Source: Malania oleifera
Lineage: Eukaryota > Streptophyta > Magnoliopsida > Santalales > Ximeniaceae
Reading direction: 5' to 3'
Assembly (NCBI RefSeq): GCF_029873635.1
Contig: NC_080417.1
Location: 34,584,214 to 34,648,213 of the forward strand
DNA: 64,000 nt
Part shown: piece after piece, positions 49,735 through 61,607 of the stretch
How the letters are laid out: every line of letters starts with the position of its first letter
Position numbering within the stretch: the first letter of the stretch is position 1
The notes under the pieces: generated by a model
Databases searched by the model: none
Told to the model about the DNA's origin: nothing
Seen by the model: only the letters and a program-made list of their open reading frames with translations
Made by a program: the position numbers and the translations under genes

Positions 49735-51062
49735 GTGTGTTTTTCTTGAAAATTCAAGATTGGGGGTGCTCGCACAGTCAATTCTCCCTGGACTATTAAA
49801 GGACGATTTCTTGTCTGATTAAGACGATATTTCAATAGGTGGTGCCTGACTCATTATTCTTCACTCTAGATGGTCCGATTTTCATTTGAAGCTTGGGAAA
49901 CCTCGGTTTTTTGATCCAGACAGCAGCCTCATTATAGCAGCAGGGGTGCTGCGCAGTCAGTTTGATCGAGACGATCAAGTGGAGAATTCTAATCCGATTG
50001 AGCTGAATTATTTATAAGTTGTATATGACTTATCCTTTTTTTAATTTTGATAACTTAGATTGTTATTTAGAGCTTTTAAACTATGGTTTTGTGTCTTGGA
50101 TATCAGTATCATGGCAGCAGCAATTTGAGGATTAGAGGTGCCTACGTAGTCAGCTTGATGCGGACAATCGAGTGTTGATTTCTCTTGTAATTAAGCTACA
50201 ATTTTTACAAGTTCTCATTGCAGCAGCAGCTTCAAGATTGGAGATTTATGCAGTAAGCTTTGATCTAAATGATCGGCTTGTAATTCCTTGTCCGATTGAG
50301 ATGAATTTTTTATAGGTTATTTATAATTCATCCTTCCTAATTTTGATTGGTCAATTTGTTTTCTACAGTTTTATAATTTCTATTTTTTTGACTCAGACAA
50401 CGAACTCGTTGCAAAAGCAGCTTCAGGTAAGAAAAATATTTTAAAGTCCTATATGTTTTTTTTAGAATAAAATTTAAAAAGAAAAGGAAGACCTTAGAGA
50501 ATGACACGCGTCATGGTGACACGTATCAAGGTAACTCTGCTAACGTCATCCTGCGATAATATTTTTAAAAATAAAAAAAATAAAAATGTCACGTGTCACC
50601 ACTGTGGGTGGACACGTGGCACCTGTTGGATTAATTTGGTTCATTTTAAATAAATTGGTTGATCCGGTTCACATTTATTTATTTATTTATTTTAGAAATT
50701 ATTTTATTTAATAATTTTAATTAATTACTTTTAATTTTTTAAAAAATATAAAAAATAGTAGAAAATTAAAAAAATCAGGAAAATAAAGAAAATTTTGGGA
50801 AAATATTTTTCAAAGTTAGGAAAAATATTTTGAGTTATTTTGACTCAGAATAAAAAAATAGAAAATAAAATACCTTTGAAAAATTAAAAAAAAATCTTTA
50901 AAAATACTAAAAAGTTTTTTTAGGAAAATATTTCAAAAATTCCAAAATGATTTTCCAAGGATTTTGAAAAATCTAGGAATGTTTTCAAAGATGATTTTTA
51001 TTTTTTCTAATTTTCTTGATTTTTGGGTGGGTGCGTCACGATGATTTCAAAAAGGGTAAGGA
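49437..51062. other. Non-coding repeat host region with microsatellites and diverged internal repeats
   Basis: No gene is seen. It contains a TATAAATAG box near 49539, a (TG)n(AG)n microsatellite at 49641-49728, and three to four diverged copies of a block of about 150 bp (about 49760-50340) around GCGCAGTCAGTTTGATC. The 3' continuation lies at 60066, beyond the nested LTR cluster. Confidence 0.5.
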
Positions 51063-51642
51063 TGCAGTAACCCTGAAAAATTTATAGTAATTAAAAAAAA
51101 AAAGGAAGTAGAGAAAAAGAAATTTTCAAAAGGATGCAGCAGGGTTTCATTGACGAATGCAAAGAGTTCGTTGACGAATTGTCTACTTGGGCACATCGAC
51201 AATGACACGTGTCTCGTCGATGAAAAGAAACCGAGAAGGGTGATTTCAAGGCCTGAAATTTGTCGATGAGGGTATGAGTTCGTCGATGAACTCCTTTCTT
51301 GCCTTCGTCGACGAGATGACGTGGCTCTTCGATGAGGCTACGTGTCCAAAGGTCAATAAATAACAGAAAATCAGGTTTCAGCGAGAGAAATTCATTTTCT
51401 CTCTTTTCTTTCTCTCTCTAACTCGGTTATCTCTCCTTCTATTTAGATTTCTCGCCCCGTTTCGACGATCAAAAGTCGTCACATTGATCCTGGGGAGATT
51501 CTTTACAAGTCTGCTGGAGTAGATAATTGGTTTGGCCAACTTGGGCACCATCCCAAAACTAGGGTAAGTATACTATTGGGGTATTTTCAGTATTACCAAG
51601 CTTACCTAAGTTTAGATTTTGTGTTGTATGGAAATATACTGG

Positions 51643-53497
51643 TGTGATGCCTCGGTCCTTTATACGAGCTCAGAGTGCTACTACACAAATTCTAGTATAC
51701 CTGTATCTGATAAGTATATAAAAACAACCCACCCTAAATAGGGAAAAATGGGTGTAACTCATACATATCAGTATTCATGCGTAGAGGAAAACATAAACAT
51801 TCTCATTCGAGGTTCTATTAGACATATATCAGAGTTCTATCTATATTCCTCAGTAGAAAAGATCCATGTTTAAAACATAAATATCTTACACTCACTTACA
51901 TTCTGCCAGGCCAACTCCCCAGTACTAATACAAAAACTTACATCTACTTACAAGACTATATGCACCAAAGTCCCTCTAGAAGAACTAGGACCGACATCTT
52001 GTAGGACCTGAAACAAAGGTTGTAAGATTGGGGTGAGACACTTCTTAGTAAGGTGGAAGATATTACATCAACACGTGACTACATGAGTTTATTCCAATTA
52101 AAAAAAATAGTTGCACATTATCACATTCACAGTACAGTACTTTGCCAGATATATAAACATAATACAACATCATCACAAGTGAGACTCCTCGAGTTTCAAG
52201 TAGGGTACAAGCCTATACACTGTACGATTCCCTCCACACGGTACTCAATCCTGTGACTTTGCCCATTTCAGTTTTTAAATCATATATATGAAAATTTAGG
52301 ACAATGACCATTTTTGGAACTTTCGGAAATATGCCTAATTACCCCATGGCACGGGTTGTGCACTGATAACTCTGACAGAGCCCTGTTCGTGCAGGCACTG
52401 TCAAGCATCACAGATATAGTCCGACTGCCCCACCTGGTCTATTATTTCACCAGTGGCACCATATACTCCTACAAGCCGACTATCTCGATACCCACACTGA
52501 TTCACATGTGTGGTTGCACTGTACCTCAGTAAGCAACGGAACTGCACCTCTAGCTATTTAAAGCCCCAGATAACTTAGAGTATCTTTCAACTCCTTTGGA
52601 ATGTCTTTTGACTCCTTTAGTAACAAGCTGTGGTCCCAATCAATCATATATATAATTTACAATATAACATAACAACCTGTGCAGTTCCAGTATTTTCACA
52701 ATCACAATCATGCAATCTTTCATGCATTCATTCTTTCTGTCAGACAGTGGTGTTAACTAGCAAAAACGCTCTCAATTCAACCCTTTTTATAGAATAAAGC
52801 TCAGTGATTAACCGGCACCTGTTTTCCACATTTTTATATAACATAATGGAATTTCAGTTTTTCAAAGTTCATTTACCAATATACAGTTCAGTATATTCCA
52901 TTTCATATCATATGCCACGTTCGTTTCATCAAAATCCTCTATAAATAGTGTATAGTTCAAAAAATACCATTTGGACCGCAAAAATGGGTATCAAGCAGTT
53001 CCTACTTTAGTTTTAAAACAGTTAAAATAGTTTTGGAAAGTTTGGAGTTCATATGCCAAAACCCTTAAAATTGTAAGAAACAACATTTATACCCGGTAAA
53101 ATTTTGCAGATAAGCAGTTAAAATGTACATAAAGGCATAAGCCATCTTTCTAGTGGTTCAGTTTTCTAAAAATACTAGTGTAAACAAATCCCCCTACCTT
53201 AATCCCGAAAACAGAAATACGAATGGATTGATCCAAAACAACAACCTGGGATCCTCGAAATCTAAAAACCGAAGAACAATACTTTATTATAATCTTGACT
53301 ACTACATAACTACCGAATCAGAAATGAAATCAGATCCTTACTTCGATTTTAGGGAAAAACTTGAAAATCCTCAAATTGAAAATCTGATCTGCTATAACTG
53401 TAGAGATTCTCCTCCTAATCCACATAGTGATGTCAGAATATTGATTCCAATAACATACGGCATGAAATCCTAAAGAGAGAGGGTTGGTTCGTGTTTT

Positions 53498-53555
<58 letters not shown>

Positions 53556-53859
53556 GGATAATTTATCATGGAAGTAATATATATTCCATTTATAATTAGG
53601 TTGACCCGGCCAGCCTCGTCGATGAGCCGAAGAAGGTCGCTCGTGACCGAGTAAGTGACCTTGTCGACGAGCCTAAGATTTCAGAATTTCTGAAATCCCT
53701 CGGCATCTCCTCGTTGATGAGCCTCGACGTCTCATCACCGAGCCTCAAAAGAGACTTCATTGACGGGAAATTAAGCCTCATCGACGAGCTCCGCTGTTTT
53801 ATTCTTTTTAATTTCCTTTCTCTTTTCTTTATTTGTTTTTTCGAATTCGAGTCCCTAAA
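51643..53859 (-). mobile_element. Nested solo LTR (2217 bp), minus sense
   Basis: It starts TGTGATGCCTCGG, with the TSD ACTGG (51638-51642 and 53860-53864). The right terminus is worn (CCTAAA where CTACA would be expected). It contains a (GA)n run at about 53500-53552 and CGTCGACGAG/CATCGACGAG motifs at 53610-53800. No internal region is present. Confidence 0.85.
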
Positions 53860-53969
53860 ACTGGTGTTTTGTGGAATAAATTAGGATGTTATGATTTCAG
53901 GACTATGGTGTTTTTGGGACCCCTTAGACATAGGTTGAGGACCCCAATGAATATTTCTAGGAGCCCAGG

Positions 53970-54248
53970 TGTAATAACCCGAAGAATTTTCAACATCTCA
54001 TCGACGAAGATGGGGGATTTGTAGACGAGGATATAAGAGGAGCTCGTCGACGAGGACAGAGTTCATCGACGAGAAAATACTGAGAGAGGTTTTTGGGGCA
54101 GTCTGAAATTCGTCGATGAGGGAGGAAGTTCGTCGACGAAATTCCTAAAAGACTCGTCAACGAGATGGCGTGTCTCGTCGACGAATCCAGGGCTATAAAT
54201 AGTGGAAACTCGGATTAAATTGCAGAATTTGGCGTAGCAATCACTCAC

Positions 54249-54291
<43 letters not shown>

Positions 54292-56207
54292 CACCTCTCC
54301 CTCATTCTCTCTTCGATTTCGGGTCCGTTTTACACCGGATCGACGATTTGAAGCCACCACGACGCTCCTAACGAAGTTCTCTGCAAGTCTGCTGGAGCTG
54401 ATCGTTGGTGGAGTTGGTTTGGATTTCATCCCAAACTCAAGGTAAGACATTTTATTTGGTATTTGTCTTTCCCTCAGTTGTAAGAAATACAATACACAAA
54501 AAAATACTGATGTTTTGTTCTGGGGAATATTGTTTTCAGGATGTTGAGTTAGGAACCTTGCGGGTATAGGGCCAGAATTTAGTAGGGGCTTTTCAGAGTT
54601 AAGGTAAGGGAAATATGCTATGCTAGCAATTTTTAATATGTATACAGAAGATTATGAAAGTGTATCTATAAACATGTATATCAGATTATTTTCCAGAGAA
54701 TTATGAATATTATTTTTATAGCAGAATTATAGAAATTGAGCATGAGACTACGTTATTCAAATGTGTGGCATGAGTTTATTACAGTACAACATATATAGAT
54801 TTTATAGTATTATAGATATACAGATATTCAGAATATTAGAAATGAATGAGACTTACAGTATTTTCAGAGAAAAACATGATTTCTAGAGCATAACACTCAG
54901 ATAGTTTATTCAGACAGATTATACAGTGATAGCATCAAGATGCTACAATAGGTATACAGAGTATACATACATTATATATAGAGCACACAGACATTATATA
55001 CAGAGCATACATATATTATACGCAGATATTATACATAGATATTATATATAAATATTATACACAGATATTATATACAAATATTATATACATATATTATATA
55101 CAGTTGTTACAAATAGTATAGACAGAAATCACAAATGATACAGACAGATATTATGAATACAGTTCAGAACTATAACGTTATGGTTGTTTTTGAAATCATG
55201 TTAAAAGCAGCAAGATGATTATATATTTATATATGTATACAGTATTACACAGTTACAGAACCCTGTGGAAATTATAGATAGATAAATATACAACAGAGCA
55301 CGGTACCGTTGCTAGTACATAATAGAGTGCAACCATATAACTCAGATAGTATGTGGATTCCGTCTAGCCGAGCTAGGAGAGATTGCAGTCTCCCCAGCGA
55401 GCTGGGTTGAGGTGGTCAGTTAGACAATGTTAGAGTTTGGAGATTGCTCGGAGAGATTGCAGTTGGCTAGATTGGCGGATGTACAGATATAGATTGACTT
55501 TCCTAGTAGGCCAACCGAAGTAAGTCCAGCCTACAGGCCGCGCAACCCTATCATGAACGGTTATATCATGATATACAAATCCCAAGGTATAGCAGAAGTT
55601 CCTATGTATAGATATATCACACAACAACAATTTATATAATTATGCTAGTAGTACCTTTAGATAGCAAACTCAGATACACAGTCATATTTTAAAGATTACA
55701 TGATAGATAGATATATCTGTACAGTTTATCAGTTTTCTCAGATTTCAATATTATTTCAGAATTTTAAATATGTAACTCAGCCACCACACACTAGTAATAG
55801 CATATTTCCACTTACTGAGCGTTGTTTCATCCCAGTGACTTTTCATTTTTTAGGAGATCTAGTTAGGCGAGCAGATCAGGCTCGTGGATAGAGGTTGACT
55901 TGAACTGCCCTTGTGGAAAGGGTAGGTATTTTTGAGATAACCATGTTTTGGGGTAGTTTTCAGATTATAGTGACGTCACTGGGTATTTTGTATTGTAAAT
56001 ATATATTTCAGAGTTCTATAGTTTTCTAGTATTGTATTGTATATAGCAGTTCCCAGTTTTTGTTTACCGCTGCCTAGTTTTGTATAACGTACAGAGTCTT
56101 CCCTAGTGCTCCTTTGGGTCTAGGATGTTATTAGTAGTATTTCATACAGATGATATTATGATTTACAGATAAAAAAAAAAATGTTAAATAAGTAGTAGGT
56201 CGTTACA
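53970..56207 (+). mobile_element. Nested solo LTR (2238 bp), plus sense
   Basis: It starts TGTAATAACCCG and ends GGTCGTTACA, with a perfect TSD CCAGG (53965-53969 and 56208-56212). TCGTCGACGA-type motifs fill 54000-54190, followed by CTATAAATAG (54193), a (CT)n run (54252-54290) and a GGTAAG donor-like site near 54443. This is the best-preserved member of the family here. Confidence 0.9.
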
Positions 56208-57435
56208 CCAGGTAAATTATATTTCAAAAAATTACGAGTATGTATGTTCGGAGAAATATAGTTGATTTATTGGAAATATGTATATATGTAATATTTCAGG
56301 ATTTTGAGGATAGTACGCTGAGGGCATGAGAGTGGAATTAGAGGCAAGCCTCTCGGTCAGTTAGGTAAGAGACATATGCTATGCTAGTAAATTCAGAAAT
56401 ATTATCAGTATATTATAGTATTTATTTATTAAAGTATAGGATATAAATTATACAATTTTTCAGATTCTAGAACATAAGTTTTTTTAATTGTGTGGTCTGA
56501 GTAGATATTTGTTTAGTACAAAGTTTATATAGTTTTTCAGAATATCATGATTTACAGTGTTTTTGCATAGAAACATGTTTTACTAGATTTTACAGAATTT
56601 AAAATTACAGTGTATATATAGACAAATATATCTTACATACCGATATTTACCAGACATATATTTTAAAAATATTATACAGGCAAATATTTTACAATATTTA
56701 CAGAATGTCATGTTTTCCAAAACCATAACACTCAGACATTACAAATTATTTCAGTCAGATATTACAGTAAGCTATTACAGTTATTTTAGTAAGATATTGT
56801 AGTATTTTTAGATCAGATTTATAGTGTTATGGTTATTTTGGAATCATGATGAAAACAATAGGATATCTATAGGAATAGTATATACAGTATCAGACCTTGA
56901 TGAATCAAGTTATGTTCAATTAGCAGAGCACGGTACTATTGCTAGTATATATCAAAGTGCAACCACACATCTTAGATAGTGTGTGGATGGTTTCCGTCAA
57001 TCGTGCTTGGAGGGATTGCAAACTCCCCAGAAAACTAGGTTGAGGTGGCTGGTTTGACGAGGTAGTTACCAGTTCTGAGCCTAGGAGAGGTTGCAGTTTG
57101 GCCGGACTGAGGGTTGCTAGAGTACAATTGACTTACCTGGTAGGCTAACTAGGATTAAGTCCGACCTATGGGCCGGACAACCCTATCATGAGGGGTTAAA
57201 TCATGATGTACAATTTTTGAGAGTAAACATCTCGGTTATGTATATGTATATAGATTCACAGAATATCAGCAGATATGGTATGATACTAGAAGTATGAAAA
57301 GTAGAAAACTCGGATATTACAGTTGTACTTTAAACTATGATAGATGCAAGTTATACTGTATATTGATTTACCAGCTTTTAGAGTTTCAGATATTGTCAGT
57401 ATAGTATTTTTGAAACTCAGTTGCCACACACTAGT

Positions 57436-58833
57436 TGTCACGACCCGCTCATTTTCACATATTTTTTTTATTTTATATATAATAATATCAACATCACACA
57501 TCTCACATTCCAGTTCAGCAGGTCACAATCCACCTGGACCCGTGGGTACCAGGGATACATCAGAACATACAGTAGAAGCCTACACAGCAGAAAGTATAAA
57601 ATCATATACATCTCATCATAATGTGCAACACAACATACCAGAGTACTACAATCACTATCTCTCCATATATACCTACCAAAAACTTACCCTTCCAAAAAGG
57701 GCTGATAATCCACACTATGTCAGTGGGGCTTTTCCTGCTCTCCTATCTGGGGCTCTTGAAAAGTTAATGAAATTTAGGGGTGAGACACCTCTCAGTAAGG
57801 AAAATAAACTAATACTAGTGTGTGGCAACATGAGTATTCTATGTTCTACATATACCATACATAACATATTCAATACTATTTATCAAATCTGGGGAAAACA
57901 TATGTATATCAAAACATGGCAGAACATACTGCATTTTCATAAACATTTCTCATCTCATATCATAATAATAATAATAACATAAAAATCATCCTAGTAGGTT
58001 AGCTGACTGTTGTCATGTATTACCCCCACATGACTAGGTTGTGTGACCCGAAGGAGGGACCTGACAATGGTTGGCCGACCACTGCCAAGTCAATAGTCTA
58101 ATCTGTAGGTCCGATGGGTCTACCCAGACTGGTTCGTACACCAGGGGCAATAACAACACACTTCTTGAAAATAACCACATCGACCATCCAATCTCACACC
58201 ACTCCATACAGTAGCGTTAACACAGATATCATGATCACGAAGACCATGAACACATAGCAACGGTACCGAGCAAAGTGTTAGCCTAGACCAAGCCAAATAG
58301 GTTCTGATATCATATAATATATACTAAATCTGTGATACATAGATATCTCATATCATTTATTTTCACCTCAATCATATCATTTCACATATATACGTGTATC
58401 ATGAAAATCATTGGCCCGTACGCCGGTATTACACATTTTATTGTAGCACAACCTGTACGCCGGTAAATCACATAGCACAGCCCATACGTTGGCAAATCAC
58501 ATAGCTCGGCCCGTACGCCGGCAAATCACATAGCACAGCCCGTACGTTAGCAAATCTCATCCACATAGCACGGCCCGTACGCCGGCAAACATATCCACAT
58601 AGCACAGCCCGTACGCTGGCAAGTCACATATATATAAAAAAAAATATCTCGACCCGTATACTGGTTTTCCATCATAAAAATTCATACCATCCACATTCCC
58701 AGAAAACAGTATTTCCCAACATTTTACTCATGCCACACAACAGATTTTCTACATATTCAACATACGATCATTTTCACATTATTTTGCAAATATAAAACAT
58801 ATATATAAACATATACATTTTCCATAAATCAAA

Positions 58834-58870
<37 letters not shown>

Positions 58871-59681
58871 CATTTTCTCAAAAACAGAAACTAGCTTAGT
58901 TTATCCCCTTACCCGATTCCTGAACAGCCCCTAAGAAACTCCTCCCTACACCCGCAAGGTTTCCGACTCAATACCCTGAAAATGAAATTCACAAGAACTA
59001 AAGTTTAGTATTTTCGTACGTACAACATTTTCTATAACTATCACTAAGCCAAATTAGGCTTAAAAGCCTTACCTCAACTTAGGGAGGATTTCCAACGTTC
59101 CCAATCAACACCCCTGGAAAAGAAAACTCTCAGTATTAAACTTTAGTATTTTCATGCGCACAACATTTCTTATAACTAGCACAAGACTAAATATGGCTTA
59201 AAAAGCCTTACCTCAACTTTGGGATGATTTTCAACTAACTTTCTTCCACGATTCGCTCCAGTAGATTTGGAGAGAACTCCTCCAGGAGCGTCGTGGTGAC
59301 ATCGGATTGTTGATCTGGTGTAAAAATAGCCCAAAAACGAAGAGAGAGAGAGAGAGAAAGGGTGAGCTGAAGGGGGGGGGGGGGGAGAGAGAGAGAGTGT
59401 GTTAGCTTCTTTAAGAAGCTTAAATTATCCGGATTTTTGTATATATAAAACAGAGGATTTCGTGGACGAGCCCATTCTTCATCGACAAGTCCTTCACAAA
59501 TTTCATCGATGAGACCCTGTATTCGTCGACGAAATTCAGGCTGCCTCAGAACCCCTGTCGGTATTTTCTCGTCGACAAGCCCCTGTGTTCGTCGATGAAT
59601 TCTCTTCATTCTGTTTCCGGTTTCCATATCCATATCCATTTTCTTTTATTATTTAACTACCATTTTATTTGAGTCGTTACA
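57436..59681 (-). mobile_element. Nested solo LTR (2246 bp), minus sense
   Basis: It starts TGTCACGACCC and ends GAGTCGTTACA, with the TSD CTAGT/TTAGT (57431-57435 and 59682-59686, one mismatch). The site sequence in the sister LTR (CACTAGTAATAGCATATTT near 55788) supports insertion. A 212-codon frame starting at 57344 crosses its left end and has no domain. It contains a minisatellite (58402-58665), an (AT)n run (about 58835-58868) and TCGTCGACGA motifs (59460-59610). Confidence 0.87.
58402..58665. repeat. Minisatellite of about 30 bp, core CCCGTACGCCGGCAAA
   Basis: Seven to eight imperfect units contain CACATAGCACRGCCCGTACGCCGGCAAAT or variants. The core has overlapping palindromes (CGTACG, GCCGGC). 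Variation falls mostly at CpG sites. Confidence 0.85.
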
Positions 59682-60065
59682 TTAGTAATAACATATTTCC
59701 TCTTACTAAACGTTATCTCATCCCAGTGATTTAACATTTTTCAGGTGATTCAGTTAGGTGAGCAGATCAGGCTCGTAGATAGAGATATCTTTTGTACTGC
59801 CCTATTTATAGGGTGAGTGTATTCAGTGGATTGTATTTTTGAGCAGATGATACTGGAGTGATGTGTAAATATGTATGTATGGTTTGGAAACACTGAATTC
59901 CGGTATTGTAAATATGAGTGTATGACTTTATGTTTTTCGCTGCATATGTGTGCCAATTTGTGTACAGGAATACCTCAGTGCTCATCTGGGGCCTGAGATG
60001 TTATAGTAGGTATTACAGAGGTATCAAAGTAATTAAAAAAATGGTGTAATTTTTGGGTCATTACA

Positions 60066-61270
60066 ATGTAGGTATTTTTAAACCTCACTTGTGTCAGCTT
60101 TGACAGATGATATATCTAAAAGGATCCCTCATTTGACAGTTTTATTAGACATTCCTAAATCGCACTTTGATTTTATTTATTTATTTATTTGTTTGTTTAT
60201 TTTATAGGAATTAATTAAAAACCATCAAAATTCAATTCAGGGATAATTCATAACTAATTAGGTACCGTTCGTAGAACGGGTGTGTAGGGGGTACTAGTAC
60301 TTTCCCCTCGTATAACCGAACTCCCGATCTCGATTCTAGTTAAGCAAACTAAGATGAGGTGTTCTAACCGCACTAAGATAAAGAACAAGTTAGTGGCGAT
60401 TCCATTTCAAAATTCAAAATCTATTATCTCTCACCATTCTGGATTCCTTTTCCGGAACGTTGCAACACATACTTATCCTTTTACATGAGTAAAATGAAGG
60501 GGGACCAATCTTATGGTAGTTACTCCATAGGATCAATTATGTCAAATATATGCATCTTTTAAAAATATTTATGATTATTGATAATTTGGCAATCATATAT
60601 GTGCTAAAGGATCTTAAAGCATACATAATCTTTATTAATTATTCAAATGCATATAATTTTGAGTTAATCTAAGAATTAAAATGTAAGGTAGTAATTAAGA
60701 ACAAATTTTATATGAATTACATTATCAAAAAAAAAAAAAAAACATTTTATCATGTAAAAGTAGTTCAAAAAGTTAGTAAAAGCAAATTCGCAAATACTCC
60801 AATCCTATTGTTGAACAAATCAACAAGAAGATGCTATCTTATTATATTTGGGCTAAGGTTATAAGTTCAGATTTAAATTTATGTAAACTTGAGTAAAATA
60901 CAATATAAAAGGTTGATTTAAGTGGACATGAGCGGGTTACAAATTTTTGTGATAGGGAAAAATCTTGGGTTTGATTTCACACAATAATTATATTTTGTTT
61001 TATCTAGAGAGACTTGTGCAATTGGTCACGTCATCCTTCGATTTGGTGATGCTTAGGGGTTGAGGGGTTCCTATAGTTTAAAATTTTTTGTGATAAAAAA
61101 ATAAAATAAAATCCCAACCTTACAAAGCTGAGGGCCTCGTGACGTAAGGATGCCTTCTATTCTCATTATTTATATCTTCAAATACAATATAAATCATATA
61201 TGATCCCATGATTTCATGATTTATTTAGTACGTAAGAATAGAATGAAATATAATGTAATTAATTTCTGAC
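60066..61270. other. Non-coding DNA: repeat remnant, then intergenic
   Basis: 60066-60480 continues the repeat that hosts the LTR cluster. It includes a GC-rich, ordered-looking stretch (about 60263-60410) around CGTAGAACGGGTGTGTAGGGGG that I cannot name. From 60480 the DNA is ordinary AT-rich intergenic sequence with no gene. Confidence 0.5.
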
Positions 61271-61397
61271 TAACTCCCACCTCTTTTAACAGCAACCCAT
61301 ACCGCTAATAACCCCATCATAATTGTTCTAATTCCGAATTAATCAAATATATCCTCTGTATCCTGTCCATAAAACCAGCCCGTTTCATCCTCCCAAG

Positions 61398-61601
61398 ATG
61401 GCAGCTAAATTTCCAGGGAGTCAAATTATCATCCGCTTCTCGAGTTTCCACGTCCACCCGACCCCACCAGTCGATCTCTGCCGTCCGCTCCAATGTCCTC
61501 ACTTCATCACACAATGTCGTCACCATCGCAACATTATTTCAACTCATATAAGCAGCAGAGCGTTTTTACAATTCCGCAGAAAGAGTTTTGGGATCGACTG
61601 A
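61398..61601 (+). other. Upstream ORF (67 codons) before the DUF506 gene
   Basis: An ATG at 61398 opens a frame whose TGA ends at 61601, six bases before the main ATG. A second upstream ATG (61493) opens a frame that overlaps the main start. If the transcript begins upstream of 61398, these could lower main-frame translation or support reinitiation. The transcription start is not known, so the role is a guess. Confidence 0.35.
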
Positions 61602-61607
61602 TCGACG

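Larger units (their letters stand above)
51065..60065 (+). mobile_element. Outer solo LTR (about 2.29 kb of its own sequence) split by three nested LTRs
   Basis: The outer LTR is in four pieces: about 51065-51642, 53865-53969, 56213-57435 and 59687-60065. Joined in order, these have the same landmarks as the LTR at 53970-56207. They total about 2.29 kb, the family length. The right end is GGGTCATTACA. Flanking text (AAGGGTAAGGATG at left, ATGTAGGTATT at right) is consistent with one ATGTA/ATGCA target repeat; the first bases of the LTR are worn, so the left end is uncertain by a few bases. Confidence 0.75.

Noticed and set aside
49524-49835. 103-codon minus-strand frame
   Set aside because: It reads through a (TG)n(AG)n microsatellite and the protein is low complexity.
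51058-51067. A clean 5-bp TSD for the outer LTR at 51065-60065
   Set aside because: The left terminus is worn. ATGCA/ATGTA is likely, but the first LTR bases cannot be placed exactly, so no firm TSD is claimed.
53153-53473. 106-codon plus-strand frame
   Set aside because: It lies inside the solo LTR at 51643-53859 and has no domain.
57344-57982. 212-codon plus-strand frame
   Set aside because: It crosses the left end of the solo LTR at 57436, has no recognisable domain, and ends in an ATA-repeat. It is a chance frame in an LTR.
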